A stretch of DNA of 64,000 nucleotides from Mesorhizobium comanense (GCF_005503535.1 NZ_SCNN01000022.1:1-64000); one strand, 5' to 3'. Positions 26,905 through 36,647 are shown, counted from the stretch's first letter. A program made the numbers and translations. Notes: generated from the sequence alone by a model not told the origin.

Positions 26905-27750
26905 ATGTCCAAACGGCGCATCTCGACAATGTCGGAAAACGGAGCCCCGCCGCAAGCGGCCGGAGCGCTCTACCCCGGCCAAGTCATGCACGCGCGGCTG
27001 AAGCCTTTCGGCCACCGGTTCGTCTATTCTGTCTTTTCGCTGTTGGTCGACATCGACAGGCTGAACGAGGTGGGCGGGATGACATGGCTGCTGAAGGTGA
27101 ACCGGCCAGGCCTGACCTCGTTCCACGAGAGCGACCACGTCGAGCGCGAAGGCGAAACGCTGCGCGCCTTCGCCGACCGGCTGCTTGCGGACGCCGGGTT
27201 AAGCGAGCCGGCGACGCGTATCCTGCTGCTCGCCTACCCTCGCATCCTTGGCTACGTCTTCAATCCGATCTCGGTCTATTTCTGCTACGCCGAGGCCGGA
27301 ACCTTGATCGCCATGATCTACGCCGTGCGCAACACGTTCGGCCAACGGCATACCTATGTCGCGCCGATAGAAGCCGGCGATCTCGGTCCGGCCGGCGTGC
27401 GCCAGACAAGAACCAAGATGTTTCACGTCTCGCCATTTATCGACATGGGGACGCGTTACCATTTCCATATCCTGCCGCCCGGAAAGGTGGTGCGTCTGCG
27501 CATCCACGAGACCGAAAACGGTGAACCGCTGCTGTCGGCGACTTTTGCCGGCAAAAACCAGAAGCTTGGCACAGCCCGGCTTGCGGCTTGTCTCTTGAAG
27601 TTTCCCTTCATGACGTGGAAGATCGTCGCGGGTATTCACTGGGAAGCGCTGAAGCTCTGGTTGAAGGGCGCGCGCTTTCGTTCGAGCCCTCCACTTCCCG
27701 AGCCCGTCAGTTACCGGGATCGGGGGGCGGCGTTCGAACCCGGAGAATGA
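26905..27750 (+). CDS. DUF1365 domain protein
   Basis: 281 residues from ATG 26905, 12 bp after the oxidoreductase stop; GTG 26893 is an alternative. It begins with a short variable tail, then AGALYPGQVMHARLKPFGHRFVYSVFSLLVDIDRL and YPRILGYVFNPISVYFCY, the hallmark of DUF1365. The biochemical role is not known; it is always found beside the FAD and Cfa-like genes. Its TGA overlaps the next ATG (ATGA). Confidence 0.9.
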   Translation: MSKRRISTMSENGAPPQAAGALYPGQVMHARLKPFGHRFVYSVFSLLVDIDRLNEVGGMTWLLKVNRPGLTSFHESDHVEREGETLRAFADRLLADAGLSEPATRILLLAYPRILGYVFNPISVYFCYAEAGTLIAMIYAVRNTFGQRHTYVAPIEAGDLGPAGVRQTRTKMFHVSPFIDMGTRYHFHILPPGKVVRLRIHETENGEPLLSATFAGKNQKLGTARLAACLLKFPFMTWKIVAGIHWEALKLWLKGARFRSSPPLPEPVSYRDRGAAFEPGE

Positions 27751-29066
27751 TCCGAGAGAACCACGGCCAGGCAATTGGCGCCGAAATCGTGGAAATCCAG
27801 GGGCACGACATGGTTCACAAGGAACATTCGGGGATGACGCCGGGCGACGCGGTGAAACTCGATGAGTTCAACTTCGCCGAAATCGTCAAGGGCCTGCCGG
27901 CCAAGGCGCGCATGGTCCTGTCGGCGGCGATGAACCTTCCCCGCGGCTCCCTCAAGGTCCGGATGCCGGACGGGCGCGCGGTGCTCGTCGGCGGGAAGGC
28001 GCCGGGCCCCGACGCCGAACTGGTGCTGAAGAACTGGCGCCTGCCGGGCCGTGCCTTTTCCGGCGGCACGATCGGCGTTGCCGAATCCTATATGGACGGC
28101 GATTGGGACAGCCCCGACGTAACCAGTTTCCTCGAGCTGTTCGTGGTCAACTCGGCACTCGGCGAGAAGGTTGCCGGTGGGGCAAGCTGGCTGATCGGCG
28201 CGGTCCAGCGCATCCGCCACTGGTTCAACGAAAACACGCGCTCCGGTTCGAAGCGCAACATCTCGGCCCACTACGATCTGGGCAATGCCTTTTATAAAGA
28301 ATGGCTCGATCCCTCCATGACCTATTCCTCGGCGCTCTACGCAAACGGCGCCAATGATCTGGAAAGCGCCCAGGCCGCCAAGTACCGGGCGCTGGCCAGG
28401 GATACCGATATCGGCAGCAAGGACCACGTGCTGGAGATCGGCTGCGGCTGGGGTGGATTCGCCGAATTCGCGGCGCGCGAAATCGGCTGCCGCGTAACCG
28501 GGCTGACGATCAGCCGCGAACAGCACGACTTCGCCAAAGCTCGTATCGCCAAGGCCGGACTTGCCGACAAGGTCGATATCAAACTGCAGGATTATCGCGA
28601 CGAAACGGGAACCTACGACCGTATTGCTTCGATCGAGATGTTCGAGGCCGTCGGCGAGAAATACTGGCCGGTGTTCTTCTCCAAGATGAAGTCCTGCCTG
28701 AGACCCGGCGGCACGGCGGGCCTGCAGATCATCACCATCAACGAAGCGGCTTACGACACCTACCGCGCCCGGCCCGATTTCATCCAGCGTTACGTCTTTC
28801 CGGGGGGCATGTTGCCGACGCCTTCGATCCTGAAGACGCTCGGCAAGGACCATGGCCTCGCGCATCTGCGCGAACGCGTTTTCCCCGAGGATTATGCCCG
28901 AACGCTCGCCGAGTGGCGCCAGCGCTTCTGGGGATCATGGGAGAAGATCGTACCGCTCGGTTTCGACGACCGTTTCAAGAAGCTCTGGGAGTTCTACCTG
29001 CATTATTGCGAAGCCGGATTCCGCGCCAGCTACATCGACGTCCGCCAAGTGGTCTACAAGGCCTGA
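27747..29066 (+). CDS. Cyclopropane-fatty-acid-synthase-like methyltransferase
   Basis: 439 residues from ATG 27747 (GGAG upstream, ATGA overlap with the DUF1365 gene); ATG 27810 is a possible later start. The N-terminal part (60-150) is the lipid-binding region. The SAM site is VLEIGCGWGGFAEFAA, with SAHYDLGNAFYKEWLDPSMTYSSALY and MFEAVGEKYWPVFF before and after it, and the C-terminal WEFYLHYCEAGF. It transfers a methyl or methylene to membrane-lipid double bonds. With its two partners it is more likely part of a specialised lipid pathway than housekeeping Cfa. Confidence 0.93.
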   Translation: MIRENHGQAIGAEIVEIQGHDMVHKEHSGMTPGDAVKLDEFNFAEIVKGLPAKARMVLSAAMNLPRGSLKVRMPDGRAVLVGGKAPGPDAELVLKNWRLPGRAFSGGTIGVAESYMDGDWDSPDVTSFLELFVVNSALGEKVAGGASWLIGAVQRIRHWFNENTRSGSKRNISAHYDLGNAFYKEWLDPSMTYSSALYANGANDLESAQAAKYRALARDTDIGSKDHVLEIGCGWGGFAEFAAREIGCRVTGLTISREQHDFAKARIAKAGLADKVDIKLQDYRDETGTYDRIASIEMFEAVGEKYWPVFFSKMKSCLRPGGTAGLQIITINEAAYDTYRARPDFIQRYVFPGGMLPTPSILKTLGKDHGLAHLRERVFPEDYARTLAEWRQRFWGSWEKIVPLGFDDRFKKLWEFYLHYCEAGFRASYIDVRQVVYKA

Positions 29067-29187
29067 GCAGATCGCGATTTCCTGATACTGCGTGATGAAA
29101 CCGCGACCGCGCCGAGGCCGTTTTCAGGCATCCGACGCCCCGCGCCCCAGAACCAACGCCGAGCGCCTCTGACCATAGGAGGCTTCC

Positions 29188-29490
29188 ATGAAGCGAATTG
29201 TTGCCGCCATTGCCATCCTGCTTGCCGCCGTATCGGCGGCCGATGCCCGGCGCATAACCCCACCGACTGTCATGAACGATCCGCTGGGTCACAGCATCAG
29301 CCCAACCTTGACACCAGGCGCCAGCGATCTCCTCAACGACATTCCGACATCGACGATCCACGAGGTCCATGCGCCGGCGGGGATGGCACCCCTGACGGTA
29401 CCCAGCGACCCGACAGGCATATCCCTCGAGCCGACGCAGCCGGTCAGCCCGCCTGCCCCGGCGACATCCTTGACGCCGACGACCAACTGA
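29188..29490 (+). CDS. Small secreted Pro/Thr-rich protein
   Basis: 100 residues. Signal peptide MKRIVAAIAILLAAVSAADA (cleavage about residue 20), then a Pro/Thr/Ser-rich mature part with no Cys and no recognised domain (SPTLTPGASDLLNDIPTS, TQPVSPPAPATSLTPTTN). A GGAGG ribosome site lies about 6 bases before the ATG. Probably periplasmic or extracellular; function unknown. Confidence 0.65.
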   Translation: MKRIVAAIAILLAAVSAADARRITPPTVMNDPLGHSISPTLTPGASDLLNDIPTSTIHEVHAPAGMAPLTVPSDPTGISLEPTQPVSPPAPATSLTPTTN

Positions 29491-29561
29491 GGCCGCCATT
29501 GCTTGTCGAACAGGCCCGTATCGCTGTCGCGAAGCAGGCCTGTTCAGGCTGATGTCGAAGC

Positions 29562-30212
29562 TCACCAGGGCCAGATGCAACGTTCGCAGGGCTCGCAGGC
29601 ATATTGCAGGCATTCCGGGATGCATCGTCCGTCACCCGTATACCAGCAATTGCCCCACAGAATGCAGTCGCAGCACTCCGATTCCCAACAGCCCCAGGCA
29701 TTCAGGCCGCCATTGCCGAGACCGCCAAAGCCGCCGAGACCGCCCGCCATCCGTGCCGCGGTCTGGGGTCGCCCGCCCATCGAACCATGTGGTGAGCCTC
29801 GGCCGGGCGCCGAAGCCGCCGCGCGACTGAAGCTGGCACCCGAACCGATATGAGACATAGGCTGCGGCTGCATCGGAGGAGGACCACCCTGCGGCGGCCG
29901 GCCGCCGCCTTGCGGCACCGCCGCCAGCAGGGCGGCAAACACCTTTGCCTCGGCATCCTTGGGTTCCTTCAGCGTCAGCCTGAAGATCGGATGCCAGTGG
30001 TCTTTGCAAGGGGCCTTGCCGAGCTGCTCGGCCTTCTCGACAAGCCCGACGGGTATGTCGACCCAGTTTTCGCAACCCGACCGGGTGAAAGCGATATGGC
30101 CCGCCTTCTTCGATGCCTTGACCATGCCGGTCATTTCGGTGCCGGACAGGCCAAAATCGTCATTCTTCAACGCTTCTTCGAGACTTGCTCCCGTAAATAT
30201 CTTGTCAGTCAT
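29562..30212 (-). CDS. Unknown protein with Gly/Pro linker and Cys/Trp-rich tail
   Basis: 216 residues from ATG 30212; the longer open frame to 30335 has no ribosome site and no domain. Three parts: residues 1-85, a compact domain (LEEALKNDDFGLSGTEMTGMVK, APCKDHWHPIFRLTLKEP); residues 95-165, a Gly/Pro/Gln/Met-rich linker ending GGLGGFGGLGNGG; and the last 45 residues, with 10 Cys and 6 Trp in pairs such as WGCWESECCDC and CIPECLQYACEPCERC. No signal peptide. Not recognised. It could be a metal-binding protein, or one with a peptide-like tail; neither is shown. Confidence 0.75.
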   Translation of the reverse strand: MTDKIFTGASLEEALKNDDFGLSGTEMTGMVKASKKAGHIAFTRSGCENWVDIPVGLVEKAEQLGKAPCKDHWHPIFRLTLKEPKDAEAKVFAALLAAVPQGGGRPPQGGPPPMQPQPMSHIGSGASFSRAAASAPGRGSPHGSMGGRPQTAARMAGGLGGFGGLGNGGLNAWGCWESECCDCILWGNCWYTGDGRCIPECLQYACEPCERCIWPW

Positions 30213-30455
30213 GCAAGGACTCCTTTGATCCCCAAAGGGTCCCACCCATAGGACTTCCGACGCACAACGTCGTGCCGGCCCGCCCGTCACGGGCACGGCT
30301 CCATATTGCCGGCAACGCATCGCCAGCCAGTTCAAGAAGGTTCAGATGCAAGGCCCCGGCACCCCGGACAAGGGCTGCCGGAACCAGGATCATGCCACCG
30401 GGCGGAAGCGAGGGTCATCTCCCATACGGGGGAAGGCCCTCCGATCATGGCCGCA

Positions 30456-32435
30456 TCAGAGGAGGATGCGATATCTGGAAAACCCCGCCTCGCCTTCACC
30501 TGCCGGCTCGATCTTCAGCGACTTCACCTGGGCAATGAAATCCTTGGCCTTGGCGCCCGTATCGAAGACCACGCTGGTTCCCGGCAAAGGCGCGAACGAC
30601 CAATTGCCGTCCGCCGACGGATTGATGGTGCCTTGGCTGACGATGTAGCGAACAATGACGTCGCGATTGGTGTCCGGCGCCTCGTAGATGATCTTGGAGA
30701 CGTTGATGTCGGGGAAATTGCCACCGCCGCCGGCCCGGTAATTGTTCGTCGCAACGACGAATTTCTGATTGGGATCAATCGGTTTCCCATCATGCATCAA
30801 GCCGACAATGCGATTGGCATTGGCGTTCGCCACGCCGCCCTTGGCATCGTATTTCGGCGGCTGCGACAGATCTATCTTGTAGGTGACGCCGTCGATGACG
30901 TCGAAATTGTAGGATGGGAAATCGGTGTTGATGAGGGCCTGGTCGGCCTTCCCCGGCTCGATCCTGTTGAAGATGCCGGCCGACATCTCCAGCCATTCCT
31001 TGACCTGCGCGCCCGTGATTTCGACGGCACGTACGGTGTTCGGGTAGAGATAGAGGTCGGCGACGTTCTTGATGGCGATGTCGCCCGCGGGCACGTCGGT
31101 ATAGTAGTCGGGGCCGTTGCGTCCACCGGCCTTGAAGGGGGCTGCCGCCGACAGCAGCGGCACGTCCTTCCACTGCGTGCTTTTGAGGATGTCCTTCAGA
31201 TACCAGGTCTGCGCCTGGCTGACGACCTGGACCGATGGATCGTCCGCGACCAGCGCGAAATAGGAATAGAGCGGGGCGGACGTTTTGCCGACCGGACGGC
31301 GCACATAGGCAAGTGTGGCCTGATGGTCCTGTTCCAATGCCGCCACGATGCGCTTGTCGTCGGGCACGGTCGGCTTGTTCTTGTTGTCGACCCGTTCGAA
31401 GATCGGCCGCGCCTCGGACGTCGCGGAAACGACCTTCCATGCCGAACCGTCGCGCTCAAGCATCAGGTCGATCAGTCCCATATGCGAGCCCCAGAAACCG
31501 CCCATGACAGCGGGTTTTCCCTGAAGGGTACCTTTTTGCGTATCGACGCCCTCGAGCGACTGGAAGTCCTTCTTACCGGGAAACACCAGGTGCTGATGCC
31601 CGGTGAAGACGGCATCGATGCCCTCGACTCCGGCGACGAAGAACGACGCATTCTCCATCATGTCGCCCTGCTTCACGTCGATGCCCGAATGCGAGAGCGC
31701 GATGACGATGTCGGCGCCCTCTTCCTTCATTTGCGGCACCCAGGCTTTCGCCGCCTCGACAATATCGCGCGTCTTGACGTTGCCTTCGAGATTCTTGAGG
31801 TCCCAGACCATGATCTGCGGCGGCACGAAGCCGATTATGCCGATCCTGATCGGATGTTCGGCGCCTGAACCGTCCTTGATCTTCTTGTCGAGGATCACAT
31901 AGGGCTTGAGATAGAGCTTGTCGTCGCGCGGGTTGGCGGCAAGCGTGGTGCCACGGATCAGATTGGCGCAGACGAATGGAAAATTGGCGCCGGCCAGCAC
32001 CTTGTCAAGGAACGACAGGCCGTAGTTGAACTCGTGATTGCCGAGCGTCGAGCACTCGTAGCCGAGCAGGTTCATGCCCTTCATGATGGGATGCAGGTCG
32101 CCGTCCTTCAGGCCCTTCTCATAGGCGATATAGTCACCCATCGGGTTGCCCTGCAGCAGGTCGCCATTGTCGATCAGCATCGAATTGACCGCTTCCTTGC
32201 GCACCGCCTCGATCAGCGACGCCGTGCGCGACAGGCCCATCGTGTCGTTGGCCTTGTCGGCGTAGTAATCATAAGGCAGCACGTTCACATGGATATCGGT
32301 GGTCTCCATGATGCGCAGATGCGCCTGGTTGGCCTGCGCGCGTGCGGAAAAGGGATGAAGCATGATCAGCGCCCCGGTGGCGGCAACGCCTGCGAGGAGA
32401 CCGCGGCGGGAGACGGGATGGAGCAGTTGCGACAT
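30456..32435 (-). CDS. cpdB: 2',3'-cyclic-nucleotide 2'-phosphodiesterase/3'-nucleotidase
   Basis: 659 residues. Tat-type signal (SRRGLLAGVAATGALIML) predicts periplasmic export. Metallophosphatase part: METTDIHVNVLPYDYY (metal Asp and His), IDNGDLLQGNPMGDY, LGNHEFNYG, and later GHQHLVFPG. C-terminal 5'-nucleotidase domain with YRAGGGGNFPDI. It hydrolyses 2',3'-cyclic nucleotides and 3'-nucleotides for nucleoside and phosphate scavenging. It has 148 bp upstream of its start before the NDH-2 gene. Confidence 0.94.
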   Translation of the reverse strand: MSQLLHPVSRRGLLAGVAATGALIMLHPFSARAQANQAHLRIMETTDIHVNVLPYDYYADKANDTMGLSRTASLIEAVRKEAVNSMLIDNGDLLQGNPMGDYIAYEKGLKDGDLHPIMKGMNLLGYECSTLGNHEFNYGLSFLDKVLAGANFPFVCANLIRGTTLAANPRDDKLYLKPYVILDKKIKDGSGAEHPIRIGIIGFVPPQIMVWDLKNLEGNVKTRDIVEAAKAWVPQMKEEGADIVIALSHSGIDVKQGDMMENASFFVAGVEGIDAVFTGHQHLVFPGKKDFQSLEGVDTQKGTLQGKPAVMGGFWGSHMGLIDLMLERDGSAWKVVSATSEARPIFERVDNKNKPTVPDDKRIVAALEQDHQATLAYVRRPVGKTSAPLYSYFALVADDPSVQVVSQAQTWYLKDILKSTQWKDVPLLSAAAPFKAGGRNGPDYYTDVPAGDIAIKNVADLYLYPNTVRAVEITGAQVKEWLEMSAGIFNRIEPGKADQALINTDFPSYNFDVIDGVTYKIDLSQPPKYDAKGGVANANANRIVGLMHDGKPIDPNQKFVVATNNYRAGGGGNFPDINVSKIIYEAPDTNRDVIVRYIVSQGTINPSADGNWSFAPLPGTSVVFDTGAKAKDFIAQVKSLKIEPAGEGEAGFSRYRILL

Positions 32436-32584
32436 GTTTTCTCCTTCTTCGACGACGTGACAAGCCCTGCCCCGGAGCGAACTTCGCGCCGAAACGGATC
32501 CGAGTCCATTCCAGAAGTCGCTCTTCGCTGCATCAGTCGATCAGCAACAGATGACGCGCGGATGAATTTGAGCGAGGCGAAAGC

Positions 32585-33850
32585 TCAGCCTTTGTCGTCG
32601 TCGCCCTGCGTGATCAGGCGGGCACTGCGCTGGCCGGTGGCATAAATCCATAGCCAGCTCAACGAAACCGCAAGCCGGTTACGGAAACCGATCAGGAAAT
32701 AGATGTGGGCGATGCCCCAAAGCCACCACGCCGGCCAGCCGGTCAGCTTGAGCCATCCGAAATCGATTGCCGCCGCCCGCTTGCCGATCGTGGCCAGATC
32801 GCCGGCGTGTTTGTAGTGGAACGGGCGCGGGGTCATGTCACCGCCGAGCCGGGCTTTGATGGTTGCGGCGACGTGCCGGCCCTCCTGCTTGGCCGAAGGC
32901 GCGACACCGGGGACCGGCCGGCCGTCGGGCCGCACGACAAGGGCGGTATCGCCGATAACGAAAATATCGGGACTGCCCGGCACGCTGAGATCGGGCTCGA
33001 CCAGCACCCTGCCCGCCCGGTCGGCCTTGGCGTCCAGCCATTCGGCGGCGGGTGAAGCGGCAACGCCTGCCGCCCACAATATGGTCCTGGCCGGCAGAAC
33101 GGTGTCGCCGAAGACCACACCGTCGGCATCACAACGCGTGACCGCGCTTCCGAGCTCGACTGTAACGCCGAGCTTCTCCAACGCCTTACGGGCGTAGGCT
33201 GAGAGCTTGGGCGCGAAATTGGCAAGGATCCGCTCCCCCGCCTCGATCAGCACGACACGCGTCTGGCGCGTGTCGATGTTGCGGAACTCGCCACGGAGCG
33301 TGTCATGCGCGAGTTCGGCAATGGTGCCGGCGAGTTCGACGCCGGTCGGACCTCCGCCGACGATCGCGATCGTCAGCAGCGCCTGGCGCCTTGCGGGATC
33401 GGCTTCGCGCTCCGCCTGCTCGAAAGCCAGGAGGACATTGCGCCGGATCGTGGTGGCATCCTCAAGAGTCTTCAGCCCCGGCGCATAAGGTTCCCATTCG
33501 TCATGGCCGAAATAGGCGTGCCGCGCTCCCGTGGCGAGCACCAGCGTATCGTAGGCAACGGCGCTGCCATCCTCGAGCAGCACGCGCTTGCCGGCCCGGT
33601 CGACACCGCTGACATTGGCGAGCAGCGTCGTCACGTCCTTGCGCTTGCGCAGGAGATGGCGGATCGGCCAGGCAACCTCCGAAGTTGCCAGCGCGGTCGT
33701 GGCCACCTGGTAGAGCAGCGGCTGGAACAGATGATGGTTGCGCTTGTCGATCATGGTGATGCGCACCGGCGCGCCGGCAAGAGCGTGAGTGAGTTCGAGG
33801 CCGCCGAAACCCGCCCCGACGACGACGACATGATGGCTGGCTTCGTTCAT
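32585..33850 (-). CDS. ndh: Type II NADH:quinone oxidoreductase-like FAD protein
   Basis: 421 residues from ATG 33850 (MNEASHHVVVVGAGFGGLELTHAL); 33859 is an alternative. Two dinucleotide folds: FAD at the N-terminus and NAD at IVGGGPTGVELAGTIAELA. The C-terminus has an amphipathic or hydrophobic anchor (WWLWGIAHIYFLIGFRNRLAVSLSWLW). This fits a single-subunit, non-proton-pumping NADH dehydrogenase at the inner membrane face. The same fold also occurs in sulfide:quinone oxidoreductases, but the required Cys residues are not seen. Confidence 0.88.
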   Translation of the reverse strand: MNEASHHVVVVGAGFGGLELTHALAGAPVRITMIDKRNHHLFQPLLYQVATTALATSEVAWPIRHLLRKRKDVTTLLANVSGVDRAGKRVLLEDGSAVAYDTLVLATGARHAYFGHDEWEPYAPGLKTLEDATTIRRNVLLAFEQAEREADPARRQALLTIAIVGGGPTGVELAGTIAELAHDTLRGEFRNIDTRQTRVVLIEAGERILANFAPKLSAYARKALEKLGVTVELGSAVTRCDADGVVFGDTVLPARTILWAAGVAASPAAEWLDAKADRAGRVLVEPDLSVPGSPDIFVIGDTALVVRPDGRPVPGVAPSAKQEGRHVAATIKARLGGDMTPRPFHYKHAGDLATIGKRAAAIDFGWLKLTGWPAWWLWGIAHIYFLIGFRNRLAVSLSWLWIYATGQRSARLITQGDDDKG

Positions 33851-34012
33851 CTCACGCACTCCCGGCGGGCAAGATTGCCTGCCTTGATGTAGGTGTTTTT
33901 GTGCAGTGCAACAACGGCAGGGATGCCTGAGACTCGTCGTTGGATGTCGTCAATACGCCTGTTGTATCGTATCGCGAGATATAGCGTCATCGAACACGTG
34001 ACGAGGTGCATC

Positions 34013-34666
34013 ATGGCTGACGAGGATGACAATCAGGGTCCGGCACAATATGCCTCGCCTCCCTGTTTCATGCATGAACTCGCCCCCGCGTTCCAAGCCC
34101 CGTTGGCCGACTGGGCCGATGTCCGGCGCTGGCGCAAGGCCGAGCGCGAACGCCTGATCGCGGCGCGGCTTGCGGTTTCCGCCGATGCGCGAACAGTGAT
34201 GTCGCAGCGCATCGCCGGAGGACTTGACGCGATCATCGGCGACATCGCCGGCCGCATGGTCAGCCTCTACTGGCCGTTCCGCGGCGAGCCGGACCTGCGG
34301 CCGTGGATGATCTCGATCAACGAACGGGGCGGCCGCACTGCCCTGCCCATCGTGATCGAGAAGGGGCAGCCGCTGATCTTCCGTGCCTACAGGCCGGGCG
34401 ACCGCCTGGAAAAGGGCGTCTGGAACATCCCGATCCCGGCCGAGGGCGATCCGGTGCTGCCAGACATCGTCATCTCGCCGATCGTCGGCATCGACCCGGC
34501 CAACTATCGCCTGGGCTATGGCGGCGGCTTCTTCGACCGCACGCTGGCCGCGATGCCGTTCAAGCCGCTGGTGATCGGCGTCGGCTACGAACTGCAGCGC
34601 ATCGCCACCATCTATCCGCAGCTGCATGACATCCCGATGGATCGGATCGTCACCGAAGCCGCCTAG
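34013..34666 (+). CDS. 5-formyltetrahydrofolate cyclo-ligase family protein
   Basis: 217 residues from ATG 34013. Signature GYGGGFFDRTLA near the C-terminus, and KAERERLIAAR at the start of the fold. It converts 5-formyl-THF to 5,10-methenyl-THF with ATP. The N-terminal 40 residues (MADEDDNQGPAQYASPPCFMHEL) are an extension over the usual 5-FCL, common in rhizobial members. The upstream open frame from 33893 is not supported. Convergent with the Lrp gene, 16 bp between stops. Confidence 0.87.
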   Translation: MADEDDNQGPAQYASPPCFMHELAPAFQAPLADWADVRRWRKAERERLIAARLAVSADARTVMSQRIAGGLDAIIGDIAGRMVSLYWPFRGEPDLRPWMISINERGGRTALPIVIEKGQPLIFRAYRPGDRLEKGVWNIPIPAEGDPVLPDIVISPIVGIDPANYRLGYGGGFFDRTLAAMPFKPLVIGVGYELQRIATIYPQLHDIPMDRIVTEAA

Positions 34667-34682
34667 ACGCCCCGGAATCGCA

Positions 34683-35156
34683 TCAGGCCATTTCCGGCTT
34701 CATGCCCATTGCCGTGCGATCGACGATCTCGCGCAAGGCAAAGGAGGAGTTGATCTTGGTCACATGGGGCATGGCCGACAGCCATTCCTTGTGGATGCGT
34801 TCATAATCGACGAGGTCCTTCGCCGCGATGCGCAGGATGTAGTCGTATTCCCCCGACATCAGGTGGCAGGACAGTACATTGGGACAGCGTTTGATCGCTG
34901 CCTCGAAATCCGAGAGCGTCTTCTCGAACTGGCCCGACAGCGATATATGCACGATCGCAGTCATCTGATGACCGAGCGCCGCGTTGGAGAGCCGGGCGTG
35001 ATAGCCGCGAATGGTTCCGGACTTCTCCAGATTGTCGAGCCGGCGCGAGCAGGCCGACTGGGACAGGCCGACCTTCTCGGCAAGGGCGGCGTTGGGGATC
35101 CGGCCATCCTTCTGCAAAGCCTCGAGAATGGCGATATCGATCCTGTCGAGCGGCAT
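34683..35156 (-). CDS. Lrp/AsnC-family regulator, probably of alanine dehydrogenase
   Basis: 157 residues from ATG 35156. N-terminal AsnC-type winged helix (IAILEALQKDGRIPNAALAEKVGLSQSACSRRLDNLEKSG) and a C-terminal RAM sensor domain (MTAIVHISLSG, VLSCHLMSGEYDYILRIAAKDL). It is transcribed away from ald with 157 bp between the two starts, the usual arrangement for AldR-type control of alanine catabolism. Confidence 0.9.
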   Translation of the reverse strand: MPLDRIDIAILEALQKDGRIPNAALAEKVGLSQSACSRRLDNLEKSGTIRGYHARLSNAALGHQMTAIVHISLSGQFEKTLSDFEAAIKRCPNVLSCHLMSGEYDYILRIAAKDLVDYERIHKEWLSAMPHVTKINSSFALREIVDRTAMGMKPEMA

Positions 35157-35313
35157 TTTTCGTGAATCCTGCGAATATCCGGCTATTTCACGCAACGATT
35201 AGCGAAAGCTGCCTTCTCAAGCAAGCGCATTCGCAAACACCTTCGCGCCGATTCATGGTTCACTCCGAAAATACAGGGAGTGAGCCCAAAAGGGCCCGGA
35301 TCAGGAGAAGAAG

Positions 35314-36429
35314 ATGCGCGTCGGTTGCCCCAAGGAAATCAAGAATCACGAATATCGCGTCGGCCTTACGCCCGGCTCGGTCCGCGAATATGTCGCTCAT
35401 GGCCATGAAGTGCTGGTCGAGGCCGGCGCGGGCGCAGGCATCGGCGCCGACGACAACGCCTACCGCGCGGCCGGCGCCACCATCGCCAAGACCGCCGCCG
35501 ACGTGTTCGCCAAGTCGGACATGATCGTCAAGGTCAAGGAGCCGCAGCCCAATGAGTGGGCCCAGCTGCGTGACGGCCAGATCCTCTACACCTATCTCCA
35601 CCTGGCTCCGGATCCGGAACAGACCAAGGGGCTGCTCGCCTCGGGCGTGACCGCGATCGCCTATGAAACCGTCACCGACGACCGTGGCGGGCTGCCGCTC
35701 TTGGCGCCGATGTCGGAAGTTGCCGGACGGCTGTCGATCCAGGCCGGCGCGACGGCGCTCCAGAAGGCCAATGGCGGCCGTGGCGTGCTGCTCGGTGGCG
35801 TGCCCGGCGTGCTGCCCGGCAAGGTCACCGTGCTGGGCGGCGGCGTCGTCGGTCTCCACGCGGCCCGCATGGCCGCCGGCCTTGGCGCCGATGTCACCAT
35901 CATCGACCGCTCGATCCCGCGCCTTCGCCAGCTCGACGACCTCTTCGCCGGCCGTGTCCACACCCGCTACTCGACCGTCGAGGCGCTTGAGGAAGAATGC
36001 TTTTCGGCCGATATCGTCGTTGGCGCCGTGCTGATCCCGGGCGCCGCCGCGCCGAAGCTGGTGACCCGCGAAATGCTGTCCGGCATGAAGAAGGGCTCGG
36101 TGCTGGTCGACGTTGCCATCGACCAGGGCGGCTGCTTCGAGACTTCGCATGCCACGACACATGCCGACCCGACCTACGAAGTTGATGGCGTCATCCATTA
36201 TTGCGTCGCCAACATGCCGGGCGCCGTGCCGGTCACGTCGGCTCACGCGCTCAACAACGCCACGCTCCATTACGGCCTGCAACTGGCCGACAAGGGCCTG
36301 AAGGCGCTCGTCGACGACCACCATCTGCGCAACGGCCTCAACGTCCACAAGGGCAAGATCACCAATCGCGCGGTCGCCGAGGCGCTCGGATACGAACTGG
36401 TCGAGCCGAAGGCAGTGCTCGCCGCCTGA
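35314..36429 (+). CDS. ald: Alanine dehydrogenase
   Basis: 371 residues, full length. NAD-dependent oxidation of L-alanine to pyruvate and ammonium. Seen: MRVGCPKEIKNHEYRVGLTPGSV (substrate Arg and Lys region), VKVKEPQPNEW, the catalytic-His area TYLHLAPDPEQTKGL, and the NAD fold KVTVLGGGVVGLHAARMAAGLGADVTIID. The upstream GGAG is well placed. Divergent from the Lrp-type gene; closed by a terminator. Confidence 0.97.
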   Translation: MRVGCPKEIKNHEYRVGLTPGSVREYVAHGHEVLVEAGAGAGIGADDNAYRAAGATIAKTAADVFAKSDMIVKVKEPQPNEWAQLRDGQILYTYLHLAPDPEQTKGLLASGVTAIAYETVTDDRGGLPLLAPMSEVAGRLSIQAGATALQKANGGRGVLLGGVPGVLPGKVTVLGGGVVGLHAARMAAGLGADVTIIDRSIPRLRQLDDLFAGRVHTRYSTVEALEEECFSADIVVGAVLIPGAAAPKLVTREMLSGMKKGSVLVDVAIDQGGCFETSHATTHADPTYEVDGVIHYCVANMPGAVPVTSAHALNNATLHYGLQLADKGLKALVDDHHLRNGLNVHKGKITNRAVAEALGYELVEPKAVLAA

Positions 36430-36455
36430 TTCCCTGACGAAGACTTCCTCCTGTC

Positions 36456-36487
36456 AAACCCGCCGGTTAACGCTGGCGGGTTTTTTC
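36456..36487 (+). terminator. Terminator after ald
   Basis: AAACCCGCC / GGCGGGTTT stem with a short loop followed by a run of T, 27 bp after the ald stop. Confidence 0.85.
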
Positions 36488-36647
36488 TGATCCGATCGGC
36501 GGCCGCGAGCCCATTTTTCCGCCAGAGTTAGCCGCCGAACATGTGCCGCAATGGCACTTTGCCCATCATTGTTGCATTTTTATCATTCCTAAATTAGCTG
36601 CCCTCCTGCTAGAACGATCCCGGGCTTATTGATTAGGGGTACGGGCT

